DNA of 64,000 nucleotides from contig JACRPO010000003.1 in assembly GCA_016223165.1 (NCBI GenBank), positions 484,646-548,645 of the forward strand, read 5' to 3'. Below, piece after piece: positions 42,717 through 50,384 of the stretch (positions within the stretch are counted from its first letter, which is position 1; the number at the start of each line of letters is the position of its first letter). The stretch comes from Burkholderiales bacterium. GTDB taxonomy: Bacteria > Pseudomonadota > Gammaproteobacteria > Burkholderiales > Burkholderiaceae_C. The position numbers and the translations under genes are program-made. The notes under the pieces were generated by a model, which made no database searches, had not been told where the DNA came from, and saw only the letters and a program-made list of their open reading frames with translations.

Positions 42717-43724
42717 TCAGAAGGAGACCGGGACTTCGGGCGCCTCGCCCTTCTGGATCTCGTAGACGAGGTTGGGGCTGCCGTTCTCCCACACCAGCAG
42801 CATGCTGCGCTTGGGGCTGTAGCCCTGGTGGCGGCAGTAGGCGGGCATGGCGGCCATGTCGCCGGCTTTCATGATGACGCGCGCCAGCGGCTTGCCGCTC
42901 TCCTTGTGCGCGCAGTCCCAGTGGATCTCGTCGCACATCTGGAAGAACCACTCGACGCGGTCGTTGCCGTGCACGATGGGCAGGATGTGCTCTTCGGTGG
43001 TCGGGCACATGAAGCTGTACTTCACGACGCTCGTGAAGCTCGGGTTCCACGTCACCTGGCTGCGCGAAAGGAAGGCGAAGAGGTTGAACGCATGCACCTC
43101 GTTTTCGAAGCCGGGCTCGGGGTGCAGCTCGGGCATGTCCTGCGGTACATCGGCGAAGGCGCGGTTGACGAGCGTGCCGCGCTCGTCGGTGCGCAGCGCG
43201 AGGTCACCCTTCAGGCCGACGCAGCGCGTGGCGAGCTCTCGCGCCCGCGTGATGGCCGGGCGGTTGTGGCCGCGCTTGCGGCCGTAGGGCGTGCCCGTCT
43301 CCTGCGGCGCGGCGAAGGGATCGAAGCCCTCGTTGGTCCAGTCGTCGAGCATCTGCTTGAAGGTCTCGCCGATCTGCTCGGTCGGGAAGTTCTCCAGCAG
43401 GTCGACCTTGGCTTCCTTCATCGTCGCGTTGTAGCTGCCGGCGAAGAAGTCGACCGAGGTGTAGTGGTTGATGGTGCCGATGACGTGGTCGAAGTTGACC
43501 CAGCCGTAGAAGAAGCCCCAGCCCACGTCGCGCATCAGGGCGCGCAGGTAGTTGCCGATGTCCAGCGTGTGGCTGAGCGGCCGGCCGTCACGCGTCTTCC
43601 ACGTGATGTGGGCGAAATACTCGTCGCGGCGGAAGGTGAAGCTGCCGAGCGTGAAGCTGCGGTAGCCCATGGTCGCGTCGGGCTGCGAGGCGATCACTGC
43701 AGGCGCTGTGGTGGTGGCGTTCAT
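42717..43724 (-). CDS. pnpD: Hydroquinone 1,2-dioxygenase large subunit
   Basis: 335 residues from ATG 43724 with GAGGACC upstream. The sequence (YFAHITWKTRDGRPLSHTLDIGNYLRALMRDVGWGFFYGWVNFDHVIGTINHYTSVDFFAG, CRHQGYSPKRSMLLVWENGSPNLVYEIQ) matches the large subunit of two-component hydroquinone dioxygenases (PnpD/HqdB), and the predicted size of about 38 kDa agrees. The iron(II)-binding 2-His-1-carboxylate set is expected within the cupin-like core but was not pinned to residues. With the small subunit it opens the hydroquinone ring to 4-hydroxymuconic semialdehyde. Confidence 0.85.
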   Translation of the reverse strand: MNATTTAPAVIASQPDATMGYRSFTLGSFTFRRDEYFAHITWKTRDGRPLSHTLDIGNYLRALMRDVGWGFFYGWVNFDHVIGTINHYTSVDFFAGSYNATMKEAKVDLLENFPTEQIGETFKQMLDDWTNEGFDPFAAPQETGTPYGRKRGHNRPAITRARELATRCVGLKGDLALRTDERGTLVNRAFADVPQDMPELHPEPGFENEVHAFNLFAFLSRSQVTWNPSFTSVVKYSFMCPTTEEHILPIVHGNDRVEWFFQMCDEIHWDCAHKESGKPLARVIMKAGDMAAMPAYCRHQGYSPKRSMLLVWENGSPNLVYEIQKGEAPEVPVSF

Positions 43725-43781
43725 GATGTCTGGTCCTCGATCTGCGGGCTCATGTTCACGATCAGCTGGCAAGCCGGCCGC

Positions 43782-44324
43782 TCAGGCGGTCTGGCAGATC
43801 TGCGCCCAGCGCTCGATCGACAGGTCGCCCTTGCAGGTCTGCAGAACCACGACACCGGGCTTGCCGCTGCGGAACTGGTAGGCGCTGTTCCTGGGCAGCA
43901 GCGCCTGGTGGCCGCGCTTGATCTTCATCCAGCCCATCTTCGCGCCCTTGGGCGAGCCCTTCACGAGCACGGCGCCGTTGTGCTCGGCATCGGGCACGAT
44001 CTGCTCGCCCTCGAGCTTGACGAGATGGATCTCGACCTCGCCGTCCATGCTGAGCGCGAACTCGTCGTGCGCGCAGGTGTACCAGGGCGAGGTGCCCTCG
44101 GCGCGCAGCGCCTCCAGCACGTAGATCTGGTTCTGCCCGAACACCACGCGCTCGTAGGGCTTGGACTTCGAGGCGATCTCGAAGCAGTTGCTGAAGGCGT
44201 AGTGCTTGACGTTGTCGTCGATGACCTGCACCTGGCCCTTCTCGAACTTGTCGAGCGAGCCGAACTGGGTCTTGTAGGCGACAGGTGCTGCGGCTTTTGC
44301 GGCTTGTGCGGCGGCTTGGGGCAT
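43782..44324 (-). CDS. pnpC: Hydroquinone 1,2-dioxygenase small subunit
   Basis: 180 residues from ATG 44324 with AGGAGA at six bases. After an Ala/Gln-rich start the sequence (FGSLDKFEKGQVQVIDDNVKHYAFSNCFEIASKSKPYERVVFG, YTCAHDEFALSMDGEVEIHLVKLE, GHQALLPRNSAYQF) is a cupin-type small subunit like PnpC/HqdA, about 19 kDa. It is the first enzyme gene of the cluster, located directly downstream of the operator-like sequences at 44466-44504. The large subunit gene follows 57 bp later. Confidence 0.85.
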   Translation of the reverse strand: MPQAAAQAAKAAAPVAYKTQFGSLDKFEKGQVQVIDDNVKHYAFSNCFEIASKSKPYERVVFGQNQIYVLEALRAEGTSPWYTCAHDEFALSMDGEVEIHLVKLEGEQIVPDAEHNGAVLVKGSPKGAKMGWMKIKRGHQALLPRNSAYQFRSGKPGVVVLQTCKGDLSIERWAQICQTA

Positions 44325-44465
44325 GGTGTCTCCTGGCGTTTGCGGCCTGGGCTCCGGCTCTCGTTTAGAGCGGGCGGCCTTCCGAGGCTTGTTCGCCGAC
44401 GTTGGCGAATGCGGCGCAGTCTAGGCAGCTGCCTGCTTGGTGGGTAGCGCCGCCGGGGCGACTTC

Positions 44466-44504
44466 ATTGTTCAGCGATGCCGAACAATTGTCCGGGTTAA
44501 CCCG
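44466..44504. promoter_or_regulatory. LysR-type operator candidate and adjacent palindrome
   Basis: ATTGTTC at 44466-44472 and GAACAAT at 44482-44488 are perfect inverted arms around nine bases and contain the T-N11-A core of LysR boxes. Next to them is a perfect 12-bp palindrome, CGGGTTAACCCG, at 44493-44504. Both lie in the 198-bp gap between the LysR gene and the dioxygenase genes, about 140-180 bp upstream of the small subunit start. Confidence 0.65.
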
Positions 44505-44522
44505 AACCCAAAGACTCGCTCT

Positions 44523-45506
44523 TCACTCGATCAGCGCCTCGGCCACGAGGCCCTTTTCGATCAGCGCGGCATCCCAGGGCGGCGTGCCGGCGAAGCTTTG
44601 CACCAGCGCTTCGAGGAAGAGCTTGAGCTTCAGCGAACTGCGCGCCGCCTGTGGATAGAACACGCTCAACCAGAACGACGTGAGCTGGTGCTTCGGCAGC
44701 ACGAGCACGAACTCGCCCGACAACACCGCCGGCGAGGCCACGAGCGTGGGCAGGCAGACGATGCCGGCATGCTCGGCCGCATACTCGCGCAGCAGGTGCA
44801 CGCTGTTGCTGAGAAGCGTCGGCTTGAGCTCCAGCGAGACGGGCGGGGCGTCCGCCACCGCGCCCGAAGCGGCGGCCGCCCCCGCGTTGCGCGGATGGAA
44901 GGCCACCCGCTCGCGCGTCGGATAACCCGAGTACCAGCCCAAGCGGTGCTTGAGCAAGTCGCGCGGCTCGCGCGGTACGCCGAAGCGGCGCAAGTACATC
45001 GGCGTGGCGCAGAACACCCGCCGCACCGGGAACAGCTTGCGCGAGACCAGTTCCTCCGAGCGCGGCGGGAAGATCTGCAACGCGCAGTCGAAGCCCTCCT
45101 TCACCGGGTCGATGGCAGCGTCGTTGACGACGATGTCGAGCACGATCTGCGGGTAGCGCGCCTGGAATTCCTGCAGCATGCGCGCCAGGTGTCCGAGCAC
45201 GAAGCCGGGCAGCGCATGCACGCGCAGGCGCCCCACCGGCGAGGTGGTCACCTCGCGCATCTGGTCCACCACCTCGTTGGTGCGGCCGACCAGCTCGATG
45301 CAGTCGCGCAGGAAGGTCTGGCCGAGCTCCGAAAGGCGCACGCTGCGCGTGTTGCGATGGAACAGCGGCGAGCCGACGAACTCCTCGAGCTGCTGGATGC
45401 GCGCCGTCACCACCGAGCGGCTCACGCGCATCTGGCGCGCCGCCTCGGCAAAGCTGCGCGCCTCGGCCACGCGGACGAAAGCGTCGATGGCGAGAAAGCG
45501 GTCCAT
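44523..45506 (-). CDS. LysR family transcriptional regulator
   Basis: 327 residues. The N-terminal helix-turn-helix (MDRFLAIDAFVRVAEARSFAEAARQMRVSRSVVTARIQQLEEFVG) and the effector domain (VGRLRVHALPGFVLGHLARMLQEFQARYPQIVLDI) are complete. It is encoded immediately upstream of, and in the same direction as, the dioxygenase genes, which is less common than the divergent arrangement. The operator-like repeat between the two suggests control of the hydroquinone genes, with hydroquinone or a pathway intermediate as likely inducer. Confidence 0.9.
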   Translation of the reverse strand: MDRFLAIDAFVRVAEARSFAEAARQMRVSRSVVTARIQQLEEFVGSPLFHRNTRSVRLSELGQTFLRDCIELVGRTNEVVDQMREVTTSPVGRLRVHALPGFVLGHLARMLQEFQARYPQIVLDIVVNDAAIDPVKEGFDCALQIFPPRSEELVSRKLFPVRRVFCATPMYLRRFGVPREPRDLLKHRLGWYSGYPTRERVAFHPRNAGAAAASGAVADAPPVSLELKPTLLSNSVHLLREYAAEHAGIVCLPTLVASPAVLSGEFVLVLPKHQLTSFWLSVFYPQAARSSLKLKLFLEALVQSFAGTPPWDAALIEKGLVAEALIE

Positions 45507-45680
45507 GGCGGGTGGAGTCTAGGGCGGCTCATGCCGTGCCCTGCCCTCCCACGCCGCGCTGCACCGCACCGGCGATGCTCGCGGGCCCGTTACGGGTCAG
45601 CCCGGGGTCGGCAGGCAGATGCTTCGGTGCTCAAATGCCAAGCCCTCGCCGAGCGTCCGACGCGCGCCACACCGCCGAAT

Positions 45681-45708
45681 GCACACGCACACGCACACGC
45701 ATACGCAC
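45681..45708. repeat. 6-bp GCACAC tandem repeat upstream of the MetE-like gene
   Basis: Three GCACAC units and one GCATAC, followed by GCAC, lie 13 bp before the ATG at 45722. They replace the place where a ribosome binding site would be expected. Confidence 0.8.
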
Positions 45709-45721
45709 AGTGAACCCCACC

Positions 45722-46750
45722 ATGCTCTTCCCCACCACCCTCGTCGGCAGCTTCCCCCAACCCGACTGGCTGATCGACCGCGAGAAGCTCGCCGGCCGCT
45801 TTCCGCCGCGCGTGCGCGCCAAGGAGCTGTGGCGTGTCGCCGAGCCGTACCTGCAGCAGGCCTGGGAAGATGCGACGCTGCTCGCCATCCGCGCGCAGGA
45901 GGATGCGGGGCTGGACATCGTCACCGACGGCGAGATCCGGCGCGAAAGCTACAGCAACCGCTTCGCCACCGCGCTCGAAGGTGTCGACCTCGACAACCCC
46001 GGCAGCGCGCTCGACCGCTCGGGCCACCCGAACCCGGTGCCGCGCATCTGCGGCAAGATCCGCCGCAAGCATGCGGTGGAGGTGGAGGACCTGCGCTTCC
46101 TGAAGGCGCACACGAAGAAGTCCGTGAAGATCACCGTGCCCGGCCCCTTCACGATGAGCTGCCAGGCGCAGAACGACTTCTACGCCAGCGACGCCGAAGC
46201 GGCGCTGGACTATGCGGTGGCCGTGAACGCCGAGATCCGCGACCTCTTCGAGGCCGGGGCCGACGTGGTGCAGATCGACGAGCCCTACATGCAGGCGCGG
46301 CCGGAGAAGGCACGCGAATATGGCCTCGCGGCGCTCAACCGCGCCCTCGACGGCATCACCGGCACGACGGCCGTGCACATCTGCTTCGGCTACGCCGCCG
46401 TCATCCACGTGCGGCCGAGCGGCTATTCGTTCCTGCCCGAATTGCGCGGCTGCGGTTGCAAGCAGGTCAGCATCGAGACGGCGCAATCCAATCTCGACTG
46501 CTCGGTGCTGGCGCAGTTGGACGACAAGCAGATCATGGTCGGCTGCATCGATCTCTCGGACATGACGGTGGAGACGCCCGAGGTCGTGGCAGCGCGCATC
46601 CGGCGCGCGCTGCCCTATGTGGCCAAGGAGCGCGTCATCCTCGCGCCTGATTGCGGCATGAAGTACCTGCCGCGCGAGGTGGCGGTGGGCAAGCTGCAGT
46701 CGATGGTGGAGGCGGCTCGCATCCTGCGGCGCGAGTACGGCGGCGGTTGA
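45722..46750 (+). CDS. MetE C-terminal-domain-like (cobalamin-independent methyltransferase fold) protein
   Basis: 342 residues from ATG 45722; GTG 45710 is an alternative and no ribosome binding site is clear for either. The sequence LFPTTLVGSFPQPDWLI, GLDIVTDGEIRRESYSNRF, VKITVPGPFTMSCQ, VVQIDEPYM and the zinc-ligand-like parts VHICFGY and APDCGMKYLPREVA follow the catalytic barrel of cobalamin-independent methionine synthase. The long N-terminal domain of MetE is absent, as in many environmental homologues that act on other methyl donors or thiols. Substrates cannot be assigned. It diverges from the LysR gene, leaving 215 bp for promoters. Confidence 0.8.
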   Translation: MLFPTTLVGSFPQPDWLIDREKLAGRFPPRVRAKELWRVAEPYLQQAWEDATLLAIRAQEDAGLDIVTDGEIRRESYSNRFATALEGVDLDNPGSALDRSGHPNPVPRICGKIRRKHAVEVEDLRFLKAHTKKSVKITVPGPFTMSCQAQNDFYASDAEAALDYAVAVNAEIRDLFEAGADVVQIDEPYMQARPEKAREYGLAALNRALDGITGTTAVHICFGYAAVIHVRPSGYSFLPELRGCGCKQVSIETAQSNLDCSVLAQLDDKQIMVGCIDLSDMTVETPEVVAARIRRALPYVAKERVILAPDCGMKYLPREVAVGKLQSMVEAARILRREYGGG

Positions 46751-46856
46751 AGGCCACTTCGACGATCGATCCGTCGCGATCGATCGTGAGATCGAAGTGC
46801 CGCACTTCGACCGGCGGTGGTGGGATCGGGCCGACGGGGTGCCCTGCGCCGCGAAT

Positions 46857-47175
46857 GTCCTCTTTCGGCGGCCCTGCTCCGCAAGCTCCGCAGGTCCCCC
46901 GAATGCCCCCTTGATTTCGCTGCGCAAGGCACCCCATCGTCCCGATCCGGCATGAGCGGTGGCACCCCGCCACCCTCACCCCAGCCCTCTCCCACAAGTG
47001 GGAGAGGGGGTCCATCCCATTGCCTGCGGCATGACATCGTCGAACGCCTACCCTGGTGCCACGCCAAGGACGCCGGGTGGTCGGCTCAGCGAGGTAAAGG
47101 GGGCATTCGGGGGACCAGCGAAGCTGGGCCGCCGAAAGAGGACACGAGCAGAGGCGACCACCCGGCGGCCTTGGC
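46857..47175. repeat. Nested inverted-repeat element
   Basis: GTCCTCTTTCGGCGGCCC (46857-46874) and GGTCCCCCGAATGCCCCCTT (46893-46912) recur as exact complements at 47126-47143 and 47097-47116, differing only in the short central spacer. The second copy is itself enclosed by a 21-bp inverted repeat with one mismatch, GCCAAGGACGCCGGGTGGTC at 47063-47082 facing CGACCACCCGGCGGCCTTGG at 47155-47174. The arrangement looks like two copies of an intergenic repeat in opposite orientation. Confidence 0.8.
46985..47008. terminator. Hairpin CCCTCTCCCAC/GTGGGAGAGGG
   Basis: A perfect 11-bp stem around AA, of a type often found between genes in GC-rich proteobacteria. No T-run follows, so it could be a bidirectional processing or termination structure or simply an intergenic repeat. 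Confidence 0.45.
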
Positions 47176-47218
47176 GCGCCACAGCCTTGGCATGCGATGG
47201 CCTGGCGCGCGATGGCAC

Positions 47219-47230
47219 TCTGTATACAGA
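47219..47230. promoter_or_regulatory. Operator candidate TCTGTATACAGA of the GntR regulator
   Basis: A perfect 12-bp palindrome 20 bp before the ATG of the GntR gene. TGTATACA-type dyads are typical binding sites of FadR-subfamily GntR regulators, so autoregulation is likely. Confidence 0.6.
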
Positions 47231-47250
47231 ACTCCGTGTCCACTGCTAGC

Positions 47251-48096
47251 ATGCCGCCGATGCCCGCCGACCTGCTGCGCCTCGAAGCCGCTCCCGACTA
47301 CGTCGACCAAGTCGTTCGCGCCCTGGTCGACGCCATCGCCGCGGGCCTCTTCGCGCCGGGCGAGCGCCTCACGCAGGAAGACATTGCGCGGCGCCTGAAC
47401 GTCTCGCGCCAGCCGGTGCTGCAGGCGCTGCGCCTGCTGAAGAAGGACGGCCTCGTCGAAGACGCGCCAGGCCGTGGCCTCCAGGTGAGCCCGCTGGACC
47501 AGGCGCTGGTCGTGCATGTCTACCAGCTGCGCGGGGCGCTCGACCGGCTGGCCGCCGGCCTGGCGGCGCGGCGCCGCGCCGCCATTCAGCCGGCGCTCGT
47601 GGCCGCCGGCCGCCGCGCCGTGCGCAGCCGCGACGTGGGCGCGATGATCGAGGCCGACCTCGCCTTCCACCACGCCGTGTATGCGGCCTCGGGCAACCCC
47701 CTGCTCGCGCAGGCCGCCGGCGTGCCGTGGCAGCAGGTGCGGCGTGCCATGGGCGCCGTGCTGCAGCGCTCTGCCGTGCGCCAGACGGTGTGGGACGAGC
47801 ACGAAGCCATTGCCGCGGCCATCGCCGCCGGCCAGGCGGCCGAGGCCGAGCGCCTGATGGACCGCCACACATCGCAGGCCGGCGAACACATGCGCCGCCA
47901 CCTGACCCTCGACGTGGCCACCGAGGCGCATGCCGGGCCGCTGTCCGGTACGCGTGTCGCACGTGCAACACGTGCGGCGCCCGCTGCCTCCGTTGCCACC
48001 GGTGCACCGGCTCCCTCCCCCGCTGCGCGCACCCGCGCGCGCACTGCTTCCGCCTCCCGACGCACGGAGACATCGCGCCATGCATCTCACCGCTGA
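47251..48096 (+). CDS. GntR family regulator, FadR subfamily
   Basis: About 281 residues from ATG 47251 (47260 is also possible). The winged helix-turn-helix domain (YVDQVVRALVDAIAAGLFAPGERLTQEDIARRLNVSRQPVLQALRLLKKDGLVED) and an FCD-type all-helical effector domain with metal-binding Asp/His residues (EADLAFHHAVYAASGN, DEHEAIAAAIAAG, MDRHTSQAGEHMRRHL) are present. A roughly 55-residue Ala/Thr/Arg/Pro-rich tail is unusual for the family. The gene overlaps the dioxygenase gene by 17 bp and presumably controls that operon. Confidence 0.88.
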   Translation: MPPMPADLLRLEAAPDYVDQVVRALVDAIAAGLFAPGERLTQEDIARRLNVSRQPVLQALRLLKKDGLVEDAPGRGLQVSPLDQALVVHVYQLRGALDRLAAGLAARRRAAIQPALVAAGRRAVRSRDVGAMIEADLAFHHAVYAASGNPLLAQAAGVPWQQVRRAMGAVLQRSAVRQTVWDEHEAIAAAIAAGQAAEAERLMDRHTSQAGEHMRRHLTLDVATEAHAGPLSGTRVARATRAAPAASVATGAPAPSPAARTRARTASASRRTETSRHASHR

Positions 48097-48943
48097 GCAG
48101 ATCGCCGCGTTCCAGCGCGATGGCTACCTCTTCTTCCCCGGCCACTTCAGCGCCGCGGAGATCGCGCTGCTAAACGCCGAGGTGCCGGCGCTCTATGCGC
48201 GGCGCGAGGCCTACAACGTGCGCGAGAAGGGCAGCGACGCGGTGCGCACGAACTTCGCCGCGCACATGTACTCGGCGCCGTTCGCGCGCCTGGGCCGCCA
48301 CCCGCGCATGGTGCTGCCGGTCGAAGAGTTGCTCGGCGAGAAGCTCTACATGCACCAGTTCAAGATCAACGGCAAGATGGCCTTCGAGGGCGATGTTTGG
48401 CAGTGGCACCAGGACTACGGCACCTGGAAGGCCGACGACCTCATGCCCACCGAGCGCGCGATGAATATCGCCGTCTTCCTCGACGACGTGAACGAGTTCA
48501 ACGGGCCGCTGATGTTCATCCCGGGCAGCCACAGGACAGGCGTGCTCGAGGCGGGGCACGACCTCACGACGACCAGCTATCCGCTGTGGACGATCGACCA
48601 CGCGCTCATCAGCCAACTCGTCGAGCGGGCCGGCGGCAAGCAGGGCGGCATCGTCTCGCCCAAGGGCCCCGCCGGCTCGATGATCGTCTTCCACTCCTGC
48701 CTCGTGCACGCGAGCACGAGCAACCTGAGCCCGTGGAATCGCGTCAGCGTCTACCTCAGCCTGTGCGCGGTGAGCAACCATATCCGCCGCTTCAAGCGCC
48801 CGGAGTACATCGCGCACCGCCAGTTCGAAGCCATCGAGTGCCTGGCCGACGACTGCCTGCTGGCGCGCTCGCCGGTGACACTGCCCTGGGCCAAGGGCAT
48901 GCCAGGCAGCGCGCTCGAGACCTCGCCGGATCCCATTCAATGA
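48080..48943 (+). CDS. Phytanoyl-CoA dioxygenase-like Fe(II)/2-oxoglutarate enzyme
   Basis: 287 residues from ATG 48080. The facial triad is visible: WQWHQDYGTW (His and Asp) and, later, FHSCLVHASTSNLSPWNRVSVYL (second His, and an Arg that would hold 2-oxoglutarate). Members of this group hydroxylate small molecules such as ectoine, phytanoyl-CoA or phosphonates. The substrate is not evident. It lies between the GntR gene, which it overlaps, and the SAF-domain oxidoreductase 55 bp downstream, suggesting a short catabolic operon. Confidence 0.85.
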   Translation: MHLTAEQIAAFQRDGYLFFPGHFSAAEIALLNAEVPALYARREAYNVREKGSDAVRTNFAAHMYSAPFARLGRHPRMVLPVEELLGEKLYMHQFKINGKMAFEGDVWQWHQDYGTWKADDLMPTERAMNIAVFLDDVNEFNGPLMFIPGSHRTGVLEAGHDLTTTSYPLWTIDHALISQLVERAGGKQGGIVSPKGPAGSMIVFHSCLVHASTSNLSPWNRVSVYLSLCAVSNHIRRFKRPEYIAHRQFEAIECLADDCLLARSPVTLPWAKGMPGSALETSPDPIQ

Positions 48944-48998
48944 ACCTCCGGCCCGATCACCAAGCGAAGGCCGCAGCGCTTCGGCGCGAAGGAGCCCC

Positions 48999-50384
48999 AT
49001 GAGCCTGCACACCAAGCTGCAACAACGCGCCGCGGCCGGCAAGCCGGTGCGCGTGGGCCTCATCGGCGCCGGCAAGTTCGGCTCGATGTACCTTGCACAG
49101 GTGCCGCGCACGCCGGGCGTGCAGGTGGTGGCCATCGCCGACCTCTCACCGGCCGGCGCCCGCCGCAACCTAGTGCGCGTCGGCTGGCCCGAGGAAGCCT
49201 CGGGCGCGAAGTCGATCGACGAGGCGGTGGCGCAGGGCCGCACGCACGTGGGCGAAGACTGGCAGGCGCTGGTGGCGCACCCGGCCGTCGACGTGGTGGT
49301 CGAGTGCACCGGTCACCCCGTCGCCGCCGTCGAGCATTGCCTGGCGGCGTTCAAGCACGGCAAGCCGGTGGTCAACGTCACCGTCGAGGCCGATGCCTTC
49401 TGCGGCCCGCTGCTCGCTCGCCGCGCGGCCGAGGCCGGCGTCGTCTATTCGCTCGCCTTCGGCGACCAGCCGGCCCTCATCTGCGACCTCGTCGACTGGG
49501 CGCGCAGTTGCGGCTTCCCGGTGGTGGCGGCGGGGCGCGGGCACAAATGGCTGCCGCACTTCGCGCAGAGCACGCCGGAGACGGTGTGGGGGCACTACGG
49601 CCTCACGCCCGAGCAGGCCGCGCGTGGCGGCCTCAACCCGAAGATGTTCAACAGCTTCCTCGACGGCAGCAAGCCGAGCATCGAGAGCGCTGCGGTGGCC
49701 AATGCCACCGGGCTGGCGGTGCCGAGCAACGGCCTGCTCTACCCGCCGGCGAGCGTCGCCGACATCCCGCGCGTCACGCGCCCGAAGAGCGAAGGCGGCG
49801 TGCTCGAGCACAAAGGCATGGTCGAGGTCATCTCCAGCCTCGAGCCCGACGGCCGCGCCATCCCGTACGAGATCCGCATGGGTGTGTGGGTCACGGTCGA
49901 AGGCGAGACGGAATACATCCGCAACTGCTTCGAGGAATACAACGCGCACACCGACGACAGCGGCCGCTACTTCACGCTCTACAAGCGCTGGCACCTGATC
50001 GGCCTGGAGGTGGGCGTGTCGGTGGCGAGCGTGGCGCTGCGCGGCGAAGCGACGGGTGTGGCCTCCACCGAGAAGGACGGCTGGCGCGCCGATGTCGTCG
50101 CCACCGCCAAGCGCGACCTGCAGCCCGGCGAAGTGCTTGACGGCGAAGGCGGCTACACCGTCTGGGGCAAGCTGCTGCCCGCCGAAACCTCGCTGGCGCT
50201 GGGCGGCGTGGGCGGCCTGCCGCTCGGCCTGGCGCACGAGGTCAAAATGACGAGGCCGGTCAAGCAGGGCCAGTGCCTGAGTTGGGACGATGTCGCCATC
50301 GACACGCGCACCGAGGCCTACCGGCTGCGCCGCGCGATGGAAGATCTGTTTGCCCCTGCCAGAAATCCCGCCCCCCGGCGCTGA
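48999..50384 (+). CDS. Homoserine-dehydrogenase-like NAD(P)-binding oxidoreductase with SAF domain
   Basis: 461 residues. The N-terminal Rossmann fold is KPVRVGLIGAGKFGSMYLAQVPRTPGVQVVAIADLS, followed by a segment (VVVECTGHPVAAVEHCLAAFKHGKPVVNVTVEAD) as in Gfo/Idh- and homoserine-dehydrogenase-like enzymes. The C-terminus has a SAF-type region (AKRDLQPGEVLDGEGGYTVWG, later MTRPVKQGQCLSWDDVAID), the small beta-clip found in sialic acid synthase and altronate dehydratase. Proteins of this architecture are linked to sugar or branched-sugar catabolism, but the reaction here is open. It probably acts after the dioxygenase in the same pathway. Confidence 0.78.
   Translation: MSLHTKLQQRAAAGKPVRVGLIGAGKFGSMYLAQVPRTPGVQVVAIADLSPAGARRNLVRVGWPEEASGAKSIDEAVAQGRTHVGEDWQALVAHPAVDVVVECTGHPVAAVEHCLAAFKHGKPVVNVTVEADAFCGPLLARRAAEAGVVYSLAFGDQPALICDLVDWARSCGFPVVAAGRGHKWLPHFAQSTPETVWGHYGLTPEQAARGGLNPKMFNSFLDGSKPSIESAAVANATGLAVPSNGLLYPPASVADIPRVTRPKSEGGVLEHKGMVEVISSLEPDGRAIPYEIRMGVWVTVEGETEYIRNCFEEYNAHTDDSGRYFTLYKRWHLIGLEVGVSVASVALRGEATGVASTEKDGWRADVVATAKRDLQPGEVLDGEGGYTVWGKLLPAETSLALGGVGGLPLGLAHEVKMTRPVKQGQCLSWDDVAIDTRTEAYRLRRAMEDLFAPARNPAPRR

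Larger units (their letters stand above)
46751..47218. other. Repeat-rich spacer between the MetE-like and GntR genes
   Basis: Nearly 470 bp without a recognised gene. It contains the inverted pair at 46857-46912 and 47097-47143, a longer pair at 47063-47083 and 47155-47175, and the hairpin at 46985-47008. Reading frames that cross it have no ribosome binding sites or conserved motifs. Confidence 0.7.
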
